A stretch of DNA of 64,000 nt. It comes from Cyclobacterium sp. GTDB taxonomy: Bacteria; Bacteroidota; Bacteroidia; Cytophagales; Cyclobacteriaceae. Below the pieces are notes generated by a model. That model saw only the letters and a program-made list of their open reading frames with translations, did no database searches and was not told where the DNA came from. This document shows, piece by piece, positions 54,458-64,000 of this stretch (position 1 is the first letter of the stretch; every line of letters begins with the position of its first letter). The stretch is from assembly GCF_014762705.1 (NCBI RefSeq), contig NZ_JABURL010000031.1, positions 101,985 to 165,984 of the forward strand. Reading direction: 5' to 3'. The translations under genes and the position numbers were made by a program.

Positions 54458-55242
54458 GGACATTATCTGTTTGCAGTATTAATACAATTCCGGTAGATTC
54501 TTTGACTTCAATGGACCCGAAATCAAGTCCAATTCCAGGGCGCTGTTCAAGGTATTGGCATATTTGCCTCAGGTTCAACTATTTTTGGCCATTTCAGCCA
54601 TTTCCTGTATTGAGAAACCCAATACTGAATTTCGTTAAAAAACCATCACTCCGAGATCTGGCTTTTTAAAAGACGCAAAAATCGGGATGACGATTGGTTT
54701 TTGGAATGTATATATGGTCGTATCATCAGGATTATGGCTTGAAATCAACTATTATTCCTTTAATTATCTGTTCTTTTGCCTTGATGCAAAAGAACCAAAA
54801 AATCAAGACAAAAAAATCCTTCTCCCCGCAATCCTCCCGCACCCCCGGTTTTTTGTCGGGCCTGCGCGCTTTTTGTTTTATATCCTATTCCTTCTTTATT
54901 TTACAGATTTTTTGGGGTTTATTCTTTAAAAAAACAATTGATTCAATTATTTCACAGGTAGGCTTAATATTTAGAAATTACACAAATCAGGATGATATTA
55001 TTTTTTTCAATGCTTTGATTTACAGGTATTTAATAAACATATCTTCGGTAGACTTAGAGATGGCTTTGAGCGGTAACAGCCGTGGAAATCTCTAGCCAAA
55101 TGAGACTGCAAAATCCATTCCCAACTCCTATACCCACGATAAAGGGTTACCATTGACGATTCAATTGGTTTTTATTTACGATCTTAATTCGCACTCCGGT
55201 AATACCTAATCCGGTTTGAACTTCTTGCCATCAAAATATTTT
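54458..55242. other. 785-bp gap with a dispersed-repeat-like sequence
   Basis: No credible gene. The sequence around 54773-54870 (CTTTTGC-N6-GCAAAAG followed by aaccaaaaaatcaag and a run with ttttttgtcgggcctgcgcgc) looks like a Bacteroidota intergenic repeat family that I recognise only by appearance. Two overlapping frames across it (54687-54929 and 54694-55095) lack coding character. 55096-55242 shows nothing. Confidence 0.45.
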
Positions 55243-55629
55243 TTATCCTTTAGTTTGGAAAAAATTGACCCAAACTGAGGCAACCAATGCCAGAAAAGCC
55301 AATAAAACGGTAAAGAAATCCACCCATCCTGCAGGAGGCAAAATGCCGAAAAACCTGCTGAACAGGTAGCTGATATAGGAATTGGGCATATTGGTTTCCC
55401 CCAGATCTCTCAGGATCTGCCAATGCCAGTCGGTGAGGAAGCAATAACCCCAACCATACCAGATACCCAGAAAAAACCAGGACAAAAAAGTTAGGGAAAT
55501 CGTCAAAAAATGTACTTTACGCCACTTTTTTACAATCCATCCGAATAAGTTGAAGCCGATAAGGGTGGTATGCAATACCAAAAACGAGTAATCGGCAAAA
55601 ACTAACCAATTCACTGAAATTGCTGACAT
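55243..55629 (-). CDS. DUF2784-like membrane protein
   Basis: A 128-residue protein with three or four hydrophobic segments (SFLVLHTTLIGFNLFGWIV, FLTISLTFLSWFFLGIWYG, VDFFTVLLAFLALVASVWV) and the WYGWGYCFLTDWHWQIL segment, which matches DUF2784 proteins. The function is unknown. The start is ATG at 55627-55629. It stands alone on the minus strand. Confidence 0.75.
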   Translation of the reverse strand: MSAISVNWLVFADYSFLVLHTTLIGFNLFGWIVKKWRKVHFLTISLTFLSWFFLGIWYGWGYCFLTDWHWQILRDLGETNMPNSYISYLFSRFFGILPPAGWVDFFTVLLAFLALVASVWVNFFQTKG

Positions 55630-55785
55630 TTTCTTTCGGTTTATTCAAACAAATAGATCATCCGGAAATGGTCTTTACTTATCCAAAATAAAACCATCCA
55701 TTTAATATACGGATTCATCGGCAATTTACACGGGTCTGTCCAAGTTGATTTTTCCCCTGCCTGCCAGGCCCCTTACTTTGCCCGC

Positions 55786-56508
55786 ATGAAAACCACACAC
55801 GACATGAGACAACAACTAATCACACTAATGATGCTGCTATGCCTGAGCCATTGGACAGCAGCCCAAGAAAAGAAACCCTACACGCAAATAGGAAGTCCTA
55901 ACCGCATCTTATCCCTGGACTTCAAAATCACCTTTGCCGGAGGGCAATACATCACCCCCATCGATTTGGAGCGCAGTATCATGGAAAACCAGGCCGTCTA
56001 TCAGGAGGAGCGGGCCTTTCAGGTCAACGGCATTGCCTATCTGTTGAAGCCCATCAGTCAGGAGGCACTGGCAGGCAGTTTACAAAAACTAAAAAGCATT
56101 CAGGCATCAGACACACAGCTGGCCCAGGTGGATAGGCTACTGGAACAAATCAGGAGGCGTGAGACAACTTACCGGAAGCGGTTCCTGGTAAGCGCTGGAA
56201 ATACCATCAAATCCATTACCATTCAGGACCTGGCTTACTTTTATGCCGAAAACAAGGCGGTTTTTTTGGTGGAGCAGACGGGGTACAAATACGTTTTGGA
56301 TGAGCCCCTGGACCAATTGCAGGAAGTTTTGGACCCGGAGCAATTTTTCCGGGTAAACCGCAGTTTTTTGGTGCAGGTTTCTGCCATCCGGCAGATGCAT
56401 GCCTACTCCCGCAGCCGCATCAAGCTGGAACTGGAGCCTGCCTGTAGCAAAGAATGCATCAGCAGTACTGAAAAGACAGCGGAGTTTAAGGATTGGTTGG
56501 GGGGCTGA
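55786..56508 (+). pseudogene. Chimeric LytTR response-regulator remnant with a secreted-protein N-terminus
   Basis: A 240-codon frame. Residues 1-26 look like a signal peptide (LITLMMLLCLSHWTAAQ). Residues about 80-105 are only the end of a receiver domain (AFQVNGIAYLLKPIS, as in the last strand and helix). Residues about 130-240 are a LytTR DNA-binding domain (FLVSAGNTIKSITIQDLAYFYAENKAVFLV, FFRVNRSFLVQVSAIRQMHAY, EFKDWLGG). The phosphorylatable Asp is missing, and a signal peptide on a DNA-binding protein makes little sense. The late LytTR region reads KECISSTEK rather than a normal V-x-VSR-x-R segment. This looks like a rearrangement joining two genes; it is probably not functional. Confidence 0.7.
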
Positions 56509-56567
56509 GTATCCAGTTTAATGCATTAAAACAAATGGTATTCAGCCAAAGAATATAGGATTTCAGG

Positions 56568-56603
56568 CAAAAAAAAGAGATTCCGAAATCTATCGAAATC
56601 TCT
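56568..56603 (-). terminator. Terminator-like hairpin downstream of the giant surface gene
   Basis: On the minus strand, AGAGATTTCG and CGGAATCTCT form a 10-bp stem with one mismatch and an eight-base loop, followed by a T run of eight or more. It is about 280 bases after the stop of the giant gene. The rest of the 375-bp gap (56509-56883) shows no gene. Confidence 0.6.
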
Positions 56604-56883
56604 GTTTAGAAATATTTATTTATTGAAAATCAATTTTCTCCGACCCTGCAGTATCTTGAAAACTCCTTATTGAGTTGTTTTCTTGAATAGAACAACTTTA
56701 AAAGTCATTCAATTATGCAGGAATATGAATCTAATCCCACTTTAATTTCATCATTCATAAAATGTTTCAAAAACAAGTTGAGAAGACGTAAAGAACATGA
56801 TTCCTTAACTCCCCCATTTTGGGGATTTGCAGCATTTTAATAAAACTGCTTTAGGTTTGTTGCCCATTTATTCTTGAAACACC

Positions 56884-59800
56884 CTAAGATTTCAATATCA
56901 ACCTAAATTGTTTGATGATTCCATTTTCCCCTATTAATGTAACCATATACACGCCCTTCGACAAAGACCCAACCGGAATAGTAAAAGTTGATTCTTCGTC
57001 TAACCTCGTATCCCTTTCAACTACCATACGTCCAGCCATATCGTAAATATATATACCATATAAAGGTATATCGACACCTAGCTCGATTGTTATATAGTCA
57101 CTTGCTGGATTTGGATATAACAAAATGAAATCACTTCCAGAATCATTGGTTTCTTCCATCAATTCTAAATCCAAATCTTCCTGGCTCAATACCCTGAGAT
57201 TAGAAATATTCTGTGACACTTTATCACTGGAGATTACCCTGATACCACAAACCTGGGCATTGTTTACACTGGCAGCCATCGATATGTTCAGCACTCCATC
57301 CGTAACAGTGACTTGTTCAAATACCAACACCGTCTCCTTATTGTTATTCGCTACAAATAAATCAAAATTTGACCGCACCAACTGCCCTTCCAGGAAAATG
57401 CTGTATACTCGTTGACCCGCCTTGGCAGCAGGACCTCTGCTTGTCCCAAAGTATAACTCGTTATGGTAGGTGCTGACCTGATAAACACCATTGGGAACGG
57501 GTATGGAATAGGTCAGGGTTTTCGAAAATCTTTCTGTCTGGTACAAGGGAACACTGCTGGCCAGGGAATTAGCATAGGTGTTTGATGTCCCATAATAACT
57601 GCTGAACTTGCCGTCACCAACAAATGTATTGCCCCCAAAGGTGGCGTCGTTAACTGTGCCACTGTTTAGGTAAAGTGAAACTTCAGGGTTTACCACCGGT
57701 GGGTTCACAGTGACTTCAACGATGTCCTCCGAATCTTTTCCATTGCCATCGGTTACCTTCAATTTAACTGCATATACCCCGGCTGTGGTAAAGGTATGTA
57801 CTGGATTCGCAAGGGTGGAACTGCTGCCATCTCCGAAATCCCACAGGTAGCTTAACGTACCGCTGCCAGTGGATCCCGAACCTGTAAAGTTAACAGACAG
57901 GGGTGCCGTTCCGGAATTAACCGAAGCGACTGCTATTGATTCCGGATCGGGTTCGGACAATTGCCCTGACACTACCGATATTCCACAAACCTGGGCATTG
58001 TTTGCACTGGCAGTCATCGATATGTTCAGCACACCATCCGTAACGGTGATTTGTTCAAATACCAACACCGTTTCCTTATTGTTGTTCGCTACAAATAAAT
58101 CAAAATTTGCCTGCACCAACTGCCCTTCCAGGAAAATGCTGTAAACACGCTGACCCGCCTGGGCGGCAGGGCCACTGCTTGTCCCAAAGTATAACTCGTT
58201 ATGGTAGGTGCTGACCTGATAAACACCATTGGGAACGGGTATGGAATAGGTCAGGGTTTTCGAAAATCTTTCTGTCTGGTACAAGGGAACACTGCTGGCC
58301 AGGGAATTAGCATAGGTGTTTGATGTCCCATAATAACTGCTGAACTTGCCGTCACCAACAAATGTATTGCCCCCAAAGGTGGCGTCGTTAACTGTGCCAC
58401 TGTTTAGGTAAAGTGAAACTTCAGGGTTTACCACCGGTGGGTTCACAGTGACTTCAACGATGTCCTCCGAATCTTTTCCATTGCCATCGGTTACCTTCAA
58501 TTTAACTGCATATACCCCGGCTGTGGTAAAGGTATGTACTGGATTCGCAAGGGTGGAACTGCTGCCATCTCCGAAATCCCACAGGTAGCTTAACGTACCG
58601 CTGCCAGTGGATCCCGAACCTGTAAAGTTAACAGACAGGGGTGCCGTTCCGGAATTAACCGAAGCGACTGCTATTGATTCCGGATCGGGTTCGGACAATT
58701 GCCCTGACACTACCGATATTCCACAAACCTGGGCATTGTTTGCACTGGCAGTCATCGATATGTTCAGCACACCATCCGTAACGGTGATTTGTTCAAATAC
58801 CAACACCGTTTCCTTATTGTTGTTCGCTACAAATAAATCAAAATTTGCCTGCACCAACTGCCCTTCCAGGAAAATGCTGTAAACACGCTGACCCGCCTGG
58901 GCGGCAGGGCCACTGCTTGTCCCAAAGTATAGCTCGTTATGGTAGGTGCTGACCTGGTAAACACCATTGGGAACAGGTATGGAGTAGGTCAGGGTTTTCG
59001 AAAATCTTTCTGTTTGGTACAAGGGAACATTACTGGCCGGGGAATTAGCATAGGTGTTTGATGCCCCATAATAACTGCTGAACTTGCCGTCACCCACAAA
59101 TGTATTGCCCCCGAGGGTGGCGTCGTTAGCAGTGCCACTGTTCAGGTAAAGTGAAACTTCAGGGATGAACACAGGTGGGTTCACGGTGACTTCAACCATG
59201 TTCTCCGAAGCGTTTCCATTGCCATCGGTTACCTTCAATTTAACAGCATATATGCCTGCTGTGGTAAAGGTATGTACTGGATCCACAAGGGTGGAACTGC
59301 TGCCATCTCCGAAATCCCACAGGTAGCTTAACGTACCGCTGCCAGTGGATCCCGAACCTGTGAAGTTGACGGACAAGGGTGCCTTACCACTTGATACCGA
59401 CGCCGTTGGCAGGGATACCGGACCTGATGGTTCGACATATTCATTCACCGTTATCCCCACGTTGCCAATCGCCGACTCACCATTTTCATCAGTTACCTTA
59501 AGACTTATATTATAACTTCCGGGATTGACAAAGGTATGATTGACATCAGCATTTGTGGAGGTAATTCCATCTTTGAAATCCCAAAGGAAGGAAAGCGCAC
59601 CAGTACCCATTGAACCTGCACTACTGAAATCAACCTGTAGGGGAGCAAATCCACTGATAGGAGAAGCTGTTAAATTAACTATCGGACCAGCATTCTGACC
59701 TTTCAATTGGACCGTTTTGGTTTGGTTTATCCCATATTTGACCTCTAAAACAGCTTCCTTAACCCCTGTTCCTACATATTCTATTTCTACATCGAATTGA

Positions 59801-62800
59801 GAATCCTTTTTTATCAGGAATTTATTTATTTGCTGAGATTTGATAATAAAACTTGAAGCATCAGGGCCATTTATAGCAATTGACCTAATAAAAATCCCGG
59901 TATTTCCATTGACAACCCCAAGCTGGGCCCCTTTGGTTTCTCCGCTATTTAGCGTTAACAGGTCATCAACGGTAAGTTCACTTGCAATAAGTGCGGTCCC
60001 TTTTGGTTGATCATAACCGAAAACTTCCATGTTTTTCTGAGAGCCTCCACCTCTTGTCGGAGAACCGGCCAATACATATAATCCTTTACCAGATACAATA
60101 CCCTGAGTGCCGTGCCTGGGGAAATTCAACGGTTCCAGCAAAAACCAGGATTCTTCCACAGGATCGTACATTTCCGTTATGGCAAGAGCCTGGCTTTGTT
60201 CACCCACTTCTCCTCCCGCCACAATTATTTTATCCAGGTAATTGTTGGTAATTGCACCTGCTCTGGGGGTAGGTAAATTTTGTTCGGCAGGCAGGGTCTT
60301 CCATGTTTGTGTACTGAAATTGTACACATCAACTTCCGGAATCACAGGGTTAAATACTCCTCCATCTCCCCCGCTTCGCCTGCCAGAGATGACATACATT
60401 TCGTTTCCTACGACTGTCGAAAAGAAGTGGTCTCTTGCTTGTGGTGAGTTTTCCAGGACGGTCCATTCTCCGGTTTGGGGATCGAATTCGTCAAAGTAAT
60501 TAACCGCCCCTCCGCTATGGCCCTGTGTATTTCCATTGACCAGGTAAAATTTTCCGTTGTAAACGACAACCCCTGCGGAACCTCTTTTTCTTCCCTGGGG
60601 AATTTCAGCCCCCTGCATCCATTCCTGGCTGGCAGGATTAAAAATCCAGATATGATCTGCCGGTATTTCATTGGGGAAATTATTACTCTTGAATGCACCG
60701 ATCACCCAAATGAGCCCCTGGTATTCTACTGCCTGGAAATGGTTAAACTCAAAAGGAACACTGTTAGGTAATGATGTCCAGGAATCGTTGGCATAATCAT
60801 ATATTTCTACCGTTTTGCTGTTTTCCCGTCCTCCCAGAAGATAAAACTTATTGCCTGCCTGAACGAAGGAATTTTCATGCCTGCCGGTGTATTGCTGAGA
60901 TTCATTTTTGATTTTCCAGGTTTGCTGAAGTAAACTGGAGCTTACAGTCCAGGTAAAATTGACTTCAACTGCGTCAGAGCTGGTCCCATCTTCATCATCA
61001 ACGGTTACGGTAACCTGGTAAGGACTGTTTACATGTGCGTCTACATCCAAAGTCCCATAAATAGTGCCATTTGTAGGCTCTATAGTTATGGATGGAGGAA
61101 GACCTACAGCGGAATAATTAAGGTTTCCATCTCCTCCTGTCGCTTCAATGAACAAACTGCCGTCAAGCTCTTCCCCTGCAGTGTTAATTAAATTATCAGG
61201 AGGCACCACCACAATTGGATTATGAATAAAGGAACCAAATTTCCTGATGATCTCTATTCCATTAATTAGTGGATTTTCTATATTTTTAATAAAATTGATA
61301 TTTAATTCTTCATCTTCCAGGGTAATTGGGATTTGCACCATGGCTCCCACATTATGTCCATATTGGGCAGATAAATCCACTTCAGGTAATTGAACTTCTC
61401 CTTCGACTGCAACGCTAAAAACCCGCTGTCCTGCCGCAGAAGTACCGACATAGCCGTTTCCCATATAAAGGTTGACCAAATAATCACCGTTTGGAATAGG
61501 TATGTTGAATTGCATGCTTGACCCGATATTGTATCGTTCGGTGTTGAATATTTGCAAATACATTTCATCACTGATGTAGGAAGGAATGGATGCATGCCTT
61601 TTGGCCAAAACGAAAGTATTGTTGCTTAATTTTCCATCATTCACATTGTAAGCCTCTGTATTCACAGCTCCGGCGATACTGTTACTCAACCAATCCGGGT
61701 TTTCCGAAGCATCATTCAGGGTTCCTCCACCAGCATTGATCCTCAGAAACACCTTGGTCCCTACATTCACATTTACCAGAAATGATTGCTCTACAAACAA
61801 GTTATCTGTATCCGTCGCCCGAATCGTGATTTCCGATTGACCTTCATTGTTTGGAAAGCTTAGTGTTAGCGTATTTCCTGAAATCTTTGCGCCTACCTGT
61901 GGGTAAGTATTCGACACAACCGCATAGGTCAGATTCTGATTTCCTCCATTATCATCAAAGTATTCGTTTAGATTAATCAGGAGGTCGGGATCGTTAATGA
62001 TTTTTTCAACATTTCCCAAATCCCGGGTGGTATAAGGCTGGTTTCCTGACACCCTGAAATAATCCCAAACGCCAATAAATGCTCCCTCAGTATCATTGGA
62101 TGTCCCGAAAATTCCAATGGCCAATGGCCTGTCTGTATTTTGAATGGCATTTTTTATAGCACCAGAACTAAAGATATTGCCTATTTGCGTTTTATCTCCA
62201 TTACCAAATTTGTAAAATGGCTTCACCGACCCATCCGAAGGATCAACATCAAAGCCCAAAGTAATCGAAACCCCGGCATCGGGTCGGTTCTGAACCGGAA
62301 TGGAAACCATGATTGGGTTTGGATCAGGCACATCATTGATCTCCTGTGCCGCTATCAAATGGGTAGATGTAAAAACCAATTTAATAAAATTGCTTTGGGT
62401 CCCGTCGCCCATTTGAATGCCCACTTCACCGGCACCAGGATATTCATAAAGGGCACCTGGAGAAGTCAATCCAAGCAATCCAGAACTGATTGTGAATTTT
62501 CCCGTCTCCAAACCTACATTGACTCCGAATTGGAAACCTTTTTCCTGATTATTTGCTGTTCCATTTGCAGTACCAGCTGTCATGGACACCTGAATGGCAC
62601 CAGCTGCCCCCCCGTAAATATCGGCAGGACCTGGTCTTTCGTTCGGTTTATCCAACCAGTTAAGCCAATTAGGGTTAAGCGCCCCATTGTTCATCAAACC
62701 AGTCAGCCCCAACCCTAAAAACCCGCTTTGCCTTCCCTGAGCATCAAGCTGGTTGCTAAATAGTTCATTATTAATAGGGAGGTTTCTGGAATCCCCCAAC

Positions 62801-64000
62801 TGAAAAGGGTCCAGCTGGTCAAGGATCCCATCCCCATCATCATCTGTATCATTTAGATCTGACACCAAATCTTCATCGAAATCATTTGGGATGGAAGCAC
62901 CGGAACAATAATCACTTCCGTTGTCTATTTCATCCTGATTGGTATAACCATCAAAATCGTAATCTGCCAAAGGATTAAAATTAGGATCATTTTTAGCGAT
63001 ACAGACCACCTGATCTGTAGGTGTCAGTACCATTATCCTATTGTCATAGGTAGCCACCCAAATTGTACCCGGAAAAATTTGGTCGTCTGCATTACAGGAA
63101 ACTCCCAGCGCATTGCCCCCATTCAGATTCCATTTATTTATTTCCAGGTTATTTAATAATCCTTCTGGGTTAAGGTGAATTAAATGTAGAAACCCACCAC
63201 TTTTTCCAACCACTAAAGCTCCCTTTAATTGGCCCGCAAAATTAGATGCCTTATATTCATCAATCCCATTCGAATTGATGGGCAACTGGGTAATGATTTC
63301 GGTTTGAGGACCATTCGGGTTAGGCAAAGATGGGGCAATAAAATCTGCTTCTTTTCCATTTGCCATGGACAAAGGTACAGGTGGCCAATTGGCTGGAAGA
63401 CTGTTGGCAGCATAATTGTCAAAACCCGGCGACCCGGGAGCTATAGGTTGAAGAATTTGTGTCCTGAATTTATCAGATGGCGGAAAATCAGGCACTATAT
63501 TGGACCAGTTATCATCATCACCAACAAATTTGGTATACAAACCTGCACCACTTGGATTAAAGGGAAAACTTGATCCCGGTGAATATGGGTTTCCGGGATT
63601 GGCCCTAACCGGAGTCGGATGCCCTCCATAATAAGAACCAAAAATGAAACTATCCAAATCCCTGGCAACAAGGTGAAGGTGATCTTTGTTGTCGACATAT
63701 TCCCCCGAAGCACTTGGACTATTTGCATTACCTCCTGGTTCCCCAACAGGAAAATTGTTATTTACCAATAGGGAATTTCCTTCATTTTCAGGAAGTCCAC
63801 CCCAATTGACGTTGGCCCCGTTATCGGTAGCATAAACCCTGTTTTTTTCCGTAACCACAAGGTCATAGGAATTTCTGTACCCCCCTGAAAAAATTTGTAC
63901 AGGACCACCAGCAACCAGCATCGCCATGTTCAGCCCATCGTTACCACCAAAGGGATCATTGTCATCGATCCCATTATATGAGGGATGATTGGGGTTATAA
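56884..64000 (-). CDS. Giant surface protein (kelch, malectin, PKD, T9SS), 5' end missing
   Basis: A partial gene: 2,347 residues from a Met at 63927, but the frame is open 24 more codons to the window edge (YNPNHPSYNGIDDN...), so the start lies outside. In order: an N-terminal beta-propeller-like region; a calcium-binding thrombospondin-3-like stretch (DYDFDGYTNQDEIDNG); a lectin-like region; Ig/cadherin-like; malectin (KVFLRINAGGG); a putative-Ig domain; kelch repeats (around residues 1060-1330); four PKD domains (WDFGDGSSST), the last three each followed by a malectin-like domain; and a C-terminal T9SS type A sorting domain (YPNPASDYITIEL). It is exported and probably cell-anchored, binding carbohydrate. 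Two of the PKD-malectin units are almost identical. Confidence 0.9.
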   Translation of the reverse strand, partial: YNPNHPSYNGIDDNDPFGGNDGLNMAMLVAGGPVQIFSGGYRNSYDLVVTEKNRVYATDNGANVNWGGLPENEGNSLLVNNNFPVGEPGGNANSPSASGEYVDNKDHLHLVARDLDSFIFGSYYGGHPTPVRANPGNPYSPGSSFPFNPSGAGLYTKFVGDDDNWSNIVPDFPPSDKFRTQILQPIAPGSPGFDNYAANSLPANWPPVPLSMANGKEADFIAPSLPNPNGPQTEIITQLPINSNGIDEYKASNFAGQLKGALVVGKSGGFLHLIHLNPEGLLNNLEINKWNLNGGNALGVSCNADDQIFPGTIWVATYDNRIMVLTPTDQVVCIAKNDPNFNPLADYDFDGYTNQDEIDNGSDYCSGASIPNDFDEDLVSDLNDTDDDGDGILDQLDPFQLGDSRNLPINNELFSNQLDAQGRQSGFLGLGLTGLMNNGALNPNWLNWLDKPNERPGPADIYGGAAGAIQVSMTAGTANGTANNQEKGFQFGVNVGLETGKFTISSGLLGLTSPGALYEYPGAGEVGIQMGDGTQSNFIKLVFTSTHLIAAQEINDVPDPNPIMVSIPVQNRPDAGVSITLGFDVDPSDGSVKPFYKFGNGDKTQIGNIFSSGAIKNAIQNTDRPLAIGIFGTSNDTEGAFIGVWDYFRVSGNQPYTTRDLGNVEKIINDPDLLINLNEYFDDNGGNQNLTYAVVSNTYPQVGAKISGNTLTLSFPNNEGQSEITIRATDTDNLFVEQSFLVNVNVGTKVFLRINAGGGTLNDASENPDWLSNSIAGAVNTEAYNVNDGKLSNNTFVLAKRHASIPSYISDEMYLQIFNTERYNIGSSMQFNIPIPNGDYLVNLYMGNGYVGTSAAGQRVFSVAVEGEVQLPEVDLSAQYGHNVGAMVQIPITLEDEELNINFIKNIENPLINGIEIIRKFGSFIHNPIVVVPPDNLINTAGEELDGSLFIEATGGDGNLNYSAVGLPPSITIEPTNGTIYGTLDVDAHVNSPYQVTVTVDDEDGTSSDAVEVNFTWTVSSSLLQQTWKIKNESQQYTGRHENSFVQAGNKFYLLGGRENSKTVEIYDYANDSWTSLPNSVPFEFNHFQAVEYQGLIWVIGAFKSNNFPNEIPADHIWIFNPASQEWMQGAEIPQGRKRGSAGVVVYNGKFYLVNGNTQGHSGGAVNYFDEFDPQTGEWTVLENSPQARDHFFSTVVGNEMYVISGRRSGGDGGVFNPVIPEVDVYNFSTQTWKTLPAEQNLPTPRAGAITNNYLDKIIVAGGEVGEQSQALAITEMYDPVEESWFLLEPLNFPRHGTQGIVSGKGLYVLAGSPTRGGGSQKNMEVFGYDQPKGTALIASELTVDDLLTLNSGETKGAQLGVVNGNTGIFIRSIAINGPDASSFIIKSQQINKFLIKKDSQFDVEIEYVGTGVKEAVLEVKYGINQTKTVQLKGQNAGPIVNLTASPISGFAPLQVDFSSAGSMGTGALSFLWDFKDGITSTNADVNHTFVNPGSYNISLKVTDENGESAIGNVGITVNEYVEPSGPVSLPTASVSSGKAPLSVNFTGSGSTGSGTLSYLWDFGDGSSSTLVDPVHTFTTAGIYAVKLKVTDGNGNASENMVEVTVNPPVFIPEVSLYLNSGTANDATLGGNTFVGDGKFSSYYGASNTYANSPASNVPLYQTERFSKTLTYSIPVPNGVYQVSTYHNELYFGTSSGPAAQAGQRVYSIFLEGQLVQANFDLFVANNNKETVLVFEQITVTDGVLNISMTASANNAQVCGISVVSGQLSEPDPESIAVASVNSGTAPLSVNFTGSGSTGSGTLSYLWDFGDGSSSTLANPVHTFTTAGVYAVKLKVTDGNGKDSEDIVEVTVNPPVVNPEVSLYLNSGTVNDATFGGNTFVGDGKFSSYYGTSNTYANSLASSVPLYQTERFSKTLTYSIPVPNGVYQVSTYHNELYFGTSSGPAAQAGQRVYSIFLEGQLVQANFDLFVANNNKETVLVFEQITVTDGVLNISMTASANNAQVCGISVVSGQLSEPDPESIAVASVNSGTAPLSVNFTGSGSTGSGTLSYLWDFGDGSSSTLANPVHTFTTAGVYAVKLKVTDGNGKDSEDIVEVTVNPPVVNPEVSLYLNSGTVNDATFGGNTFVGDGKFSSYYGTSNTYANSLASSVPLYQTERFSKTLTYSIPVPNGVYQVSTYHNELYFGTSRGPAAKAGQRVYSIFLEGQLVRSNFDLFVANNNKETVLVFEQVTVTDGVLNISMAASVNNAQVCGIRVISSDKVSQNISNLRVLSQEDLDLELMEETNDSGSDFILLYPNPASDYITIELGVDIPLYGIYIYDMAGRMVVERDTRLDEESTFTIPVGSLSKGVYMVTLIGENGIIKQFRLILKS
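57438..58928 (-). repeat. Near-perfect 738-bp tandem duplication in the giant gene
   Basis: The segment 57438-58190 is repeated at 58176-58928 (shift 738 bases, 246 codons, in frame) with essentially no differences that I can see. Each unit encodes one PKD domain plus one malectin-like domain. A third, older copy (about 58930-59390) is clearly diverged. Confidence 0.85.

Noticed and set aside
54694..55095. 133-codon frame and overlapping 80-codon frame in the gap after the copper-binding gene
   Set aside because: The sequence looks like an intergenic repeat family; the two frames overlap in different phases and neither has domain or coding character.

Overview
The window looks like a chromosomal segment of a Bacteroidota bacterium, most likely Cytophagales/Cyclobacteriaceae-like. 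This is inferred from several things. There is a T9SS type A sorting domain on a giant secreted protein. A bacillithiol deacetylase (bshB1) is present. The short primary sigma factor is of the Bacteroidota type. Promoters match TTTG-N(17-23)-TAnnTTTG, and Shine-Dalgarno sequences are mostly missing. DUF349 and LytTR proteins of Bacteroidota type also occur. Genus-level assignment was not attempted.

Layout. 1-5.2 kb: secreted or periplasmic catabolic enzymes on the minus strand (gamma-glutamyltransferase family, amidohydrolase, GH28-like beta-helix protein) with a tandem-repeat spacer and a broken VapB-type antitoxin. 5.4-6.2 kb: a TVP38/DedA-like membrane protein. 6.6-17.3 kb: a 10.6-kb genomic island inserted in a tRNA-Thr(UGU) gene. 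It is bounded by a perfect 59-bp direct repeat and carries a tyrosine integrase, small membrane proteins, a TerS-like protein, an excisionase-like HTH protein, a P4-type SF3 helicase/primase, a Zn-ribbon/toprim-like protein and AT-rich unknown genes. It has no relaxase and no capsid genes, so it resembles a phage satellite. 17.4-29.4 kb: housekeeping genes (DUF349, YqgE, pdxH, bshB1, trxB, rpoD, pnp, rpsO, LptF/G-like permease, START-like protein, tRNA-Met). 29.8-33.1 kb: the thrS-infC-rpmI-rplT translation operon. 33.2-38.5 kb: parC, parE and a small membrane protein. 38.6-41.0 kb: a sialate-esterase/metallophosphoesterase fusion and phenylalanine 4-hydroxylase. 41.5-49.2 kb: a complete trpEGDCFBA operon ending in a DAHP synthase. 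49.4-56.5 kb: rhodanese, HipA-like kinase + DUF3037, AbgT transporter, class A beta-lactamase, copper-binding four-helix protein, DUF2784 protein and a chimeric LytTR pseudogene-like ORF. 56.9-64 kb: the 3' part of a giant PKD/malectin/kelch cell-surface protein that runs off the right edge.

The most interesting signals are regulatory or mobile. (1) A classical trp attenuator upstream of trpE: a 15-residue leader peptide with three consecutive Trp codons, a terminator hairpin and plausible alternative pairings, under a consensus Bacteroidota promoter. (2) The tRNA-Thr island with a PICI-like gene set and paired TGCAAATG arm-type repeats at both ends. (3) A thrS leader hairpin whose loop contains most of the tRNA-Thr(UGU) anticodon loop. 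(4) infC with a probable AUU start. (5) A tandem 168-bp nested-palindrome repeat. (6) A HipA-like/DUF3037 gene pair.

Functions are assigned from motif and family recognition only; no database search was run.
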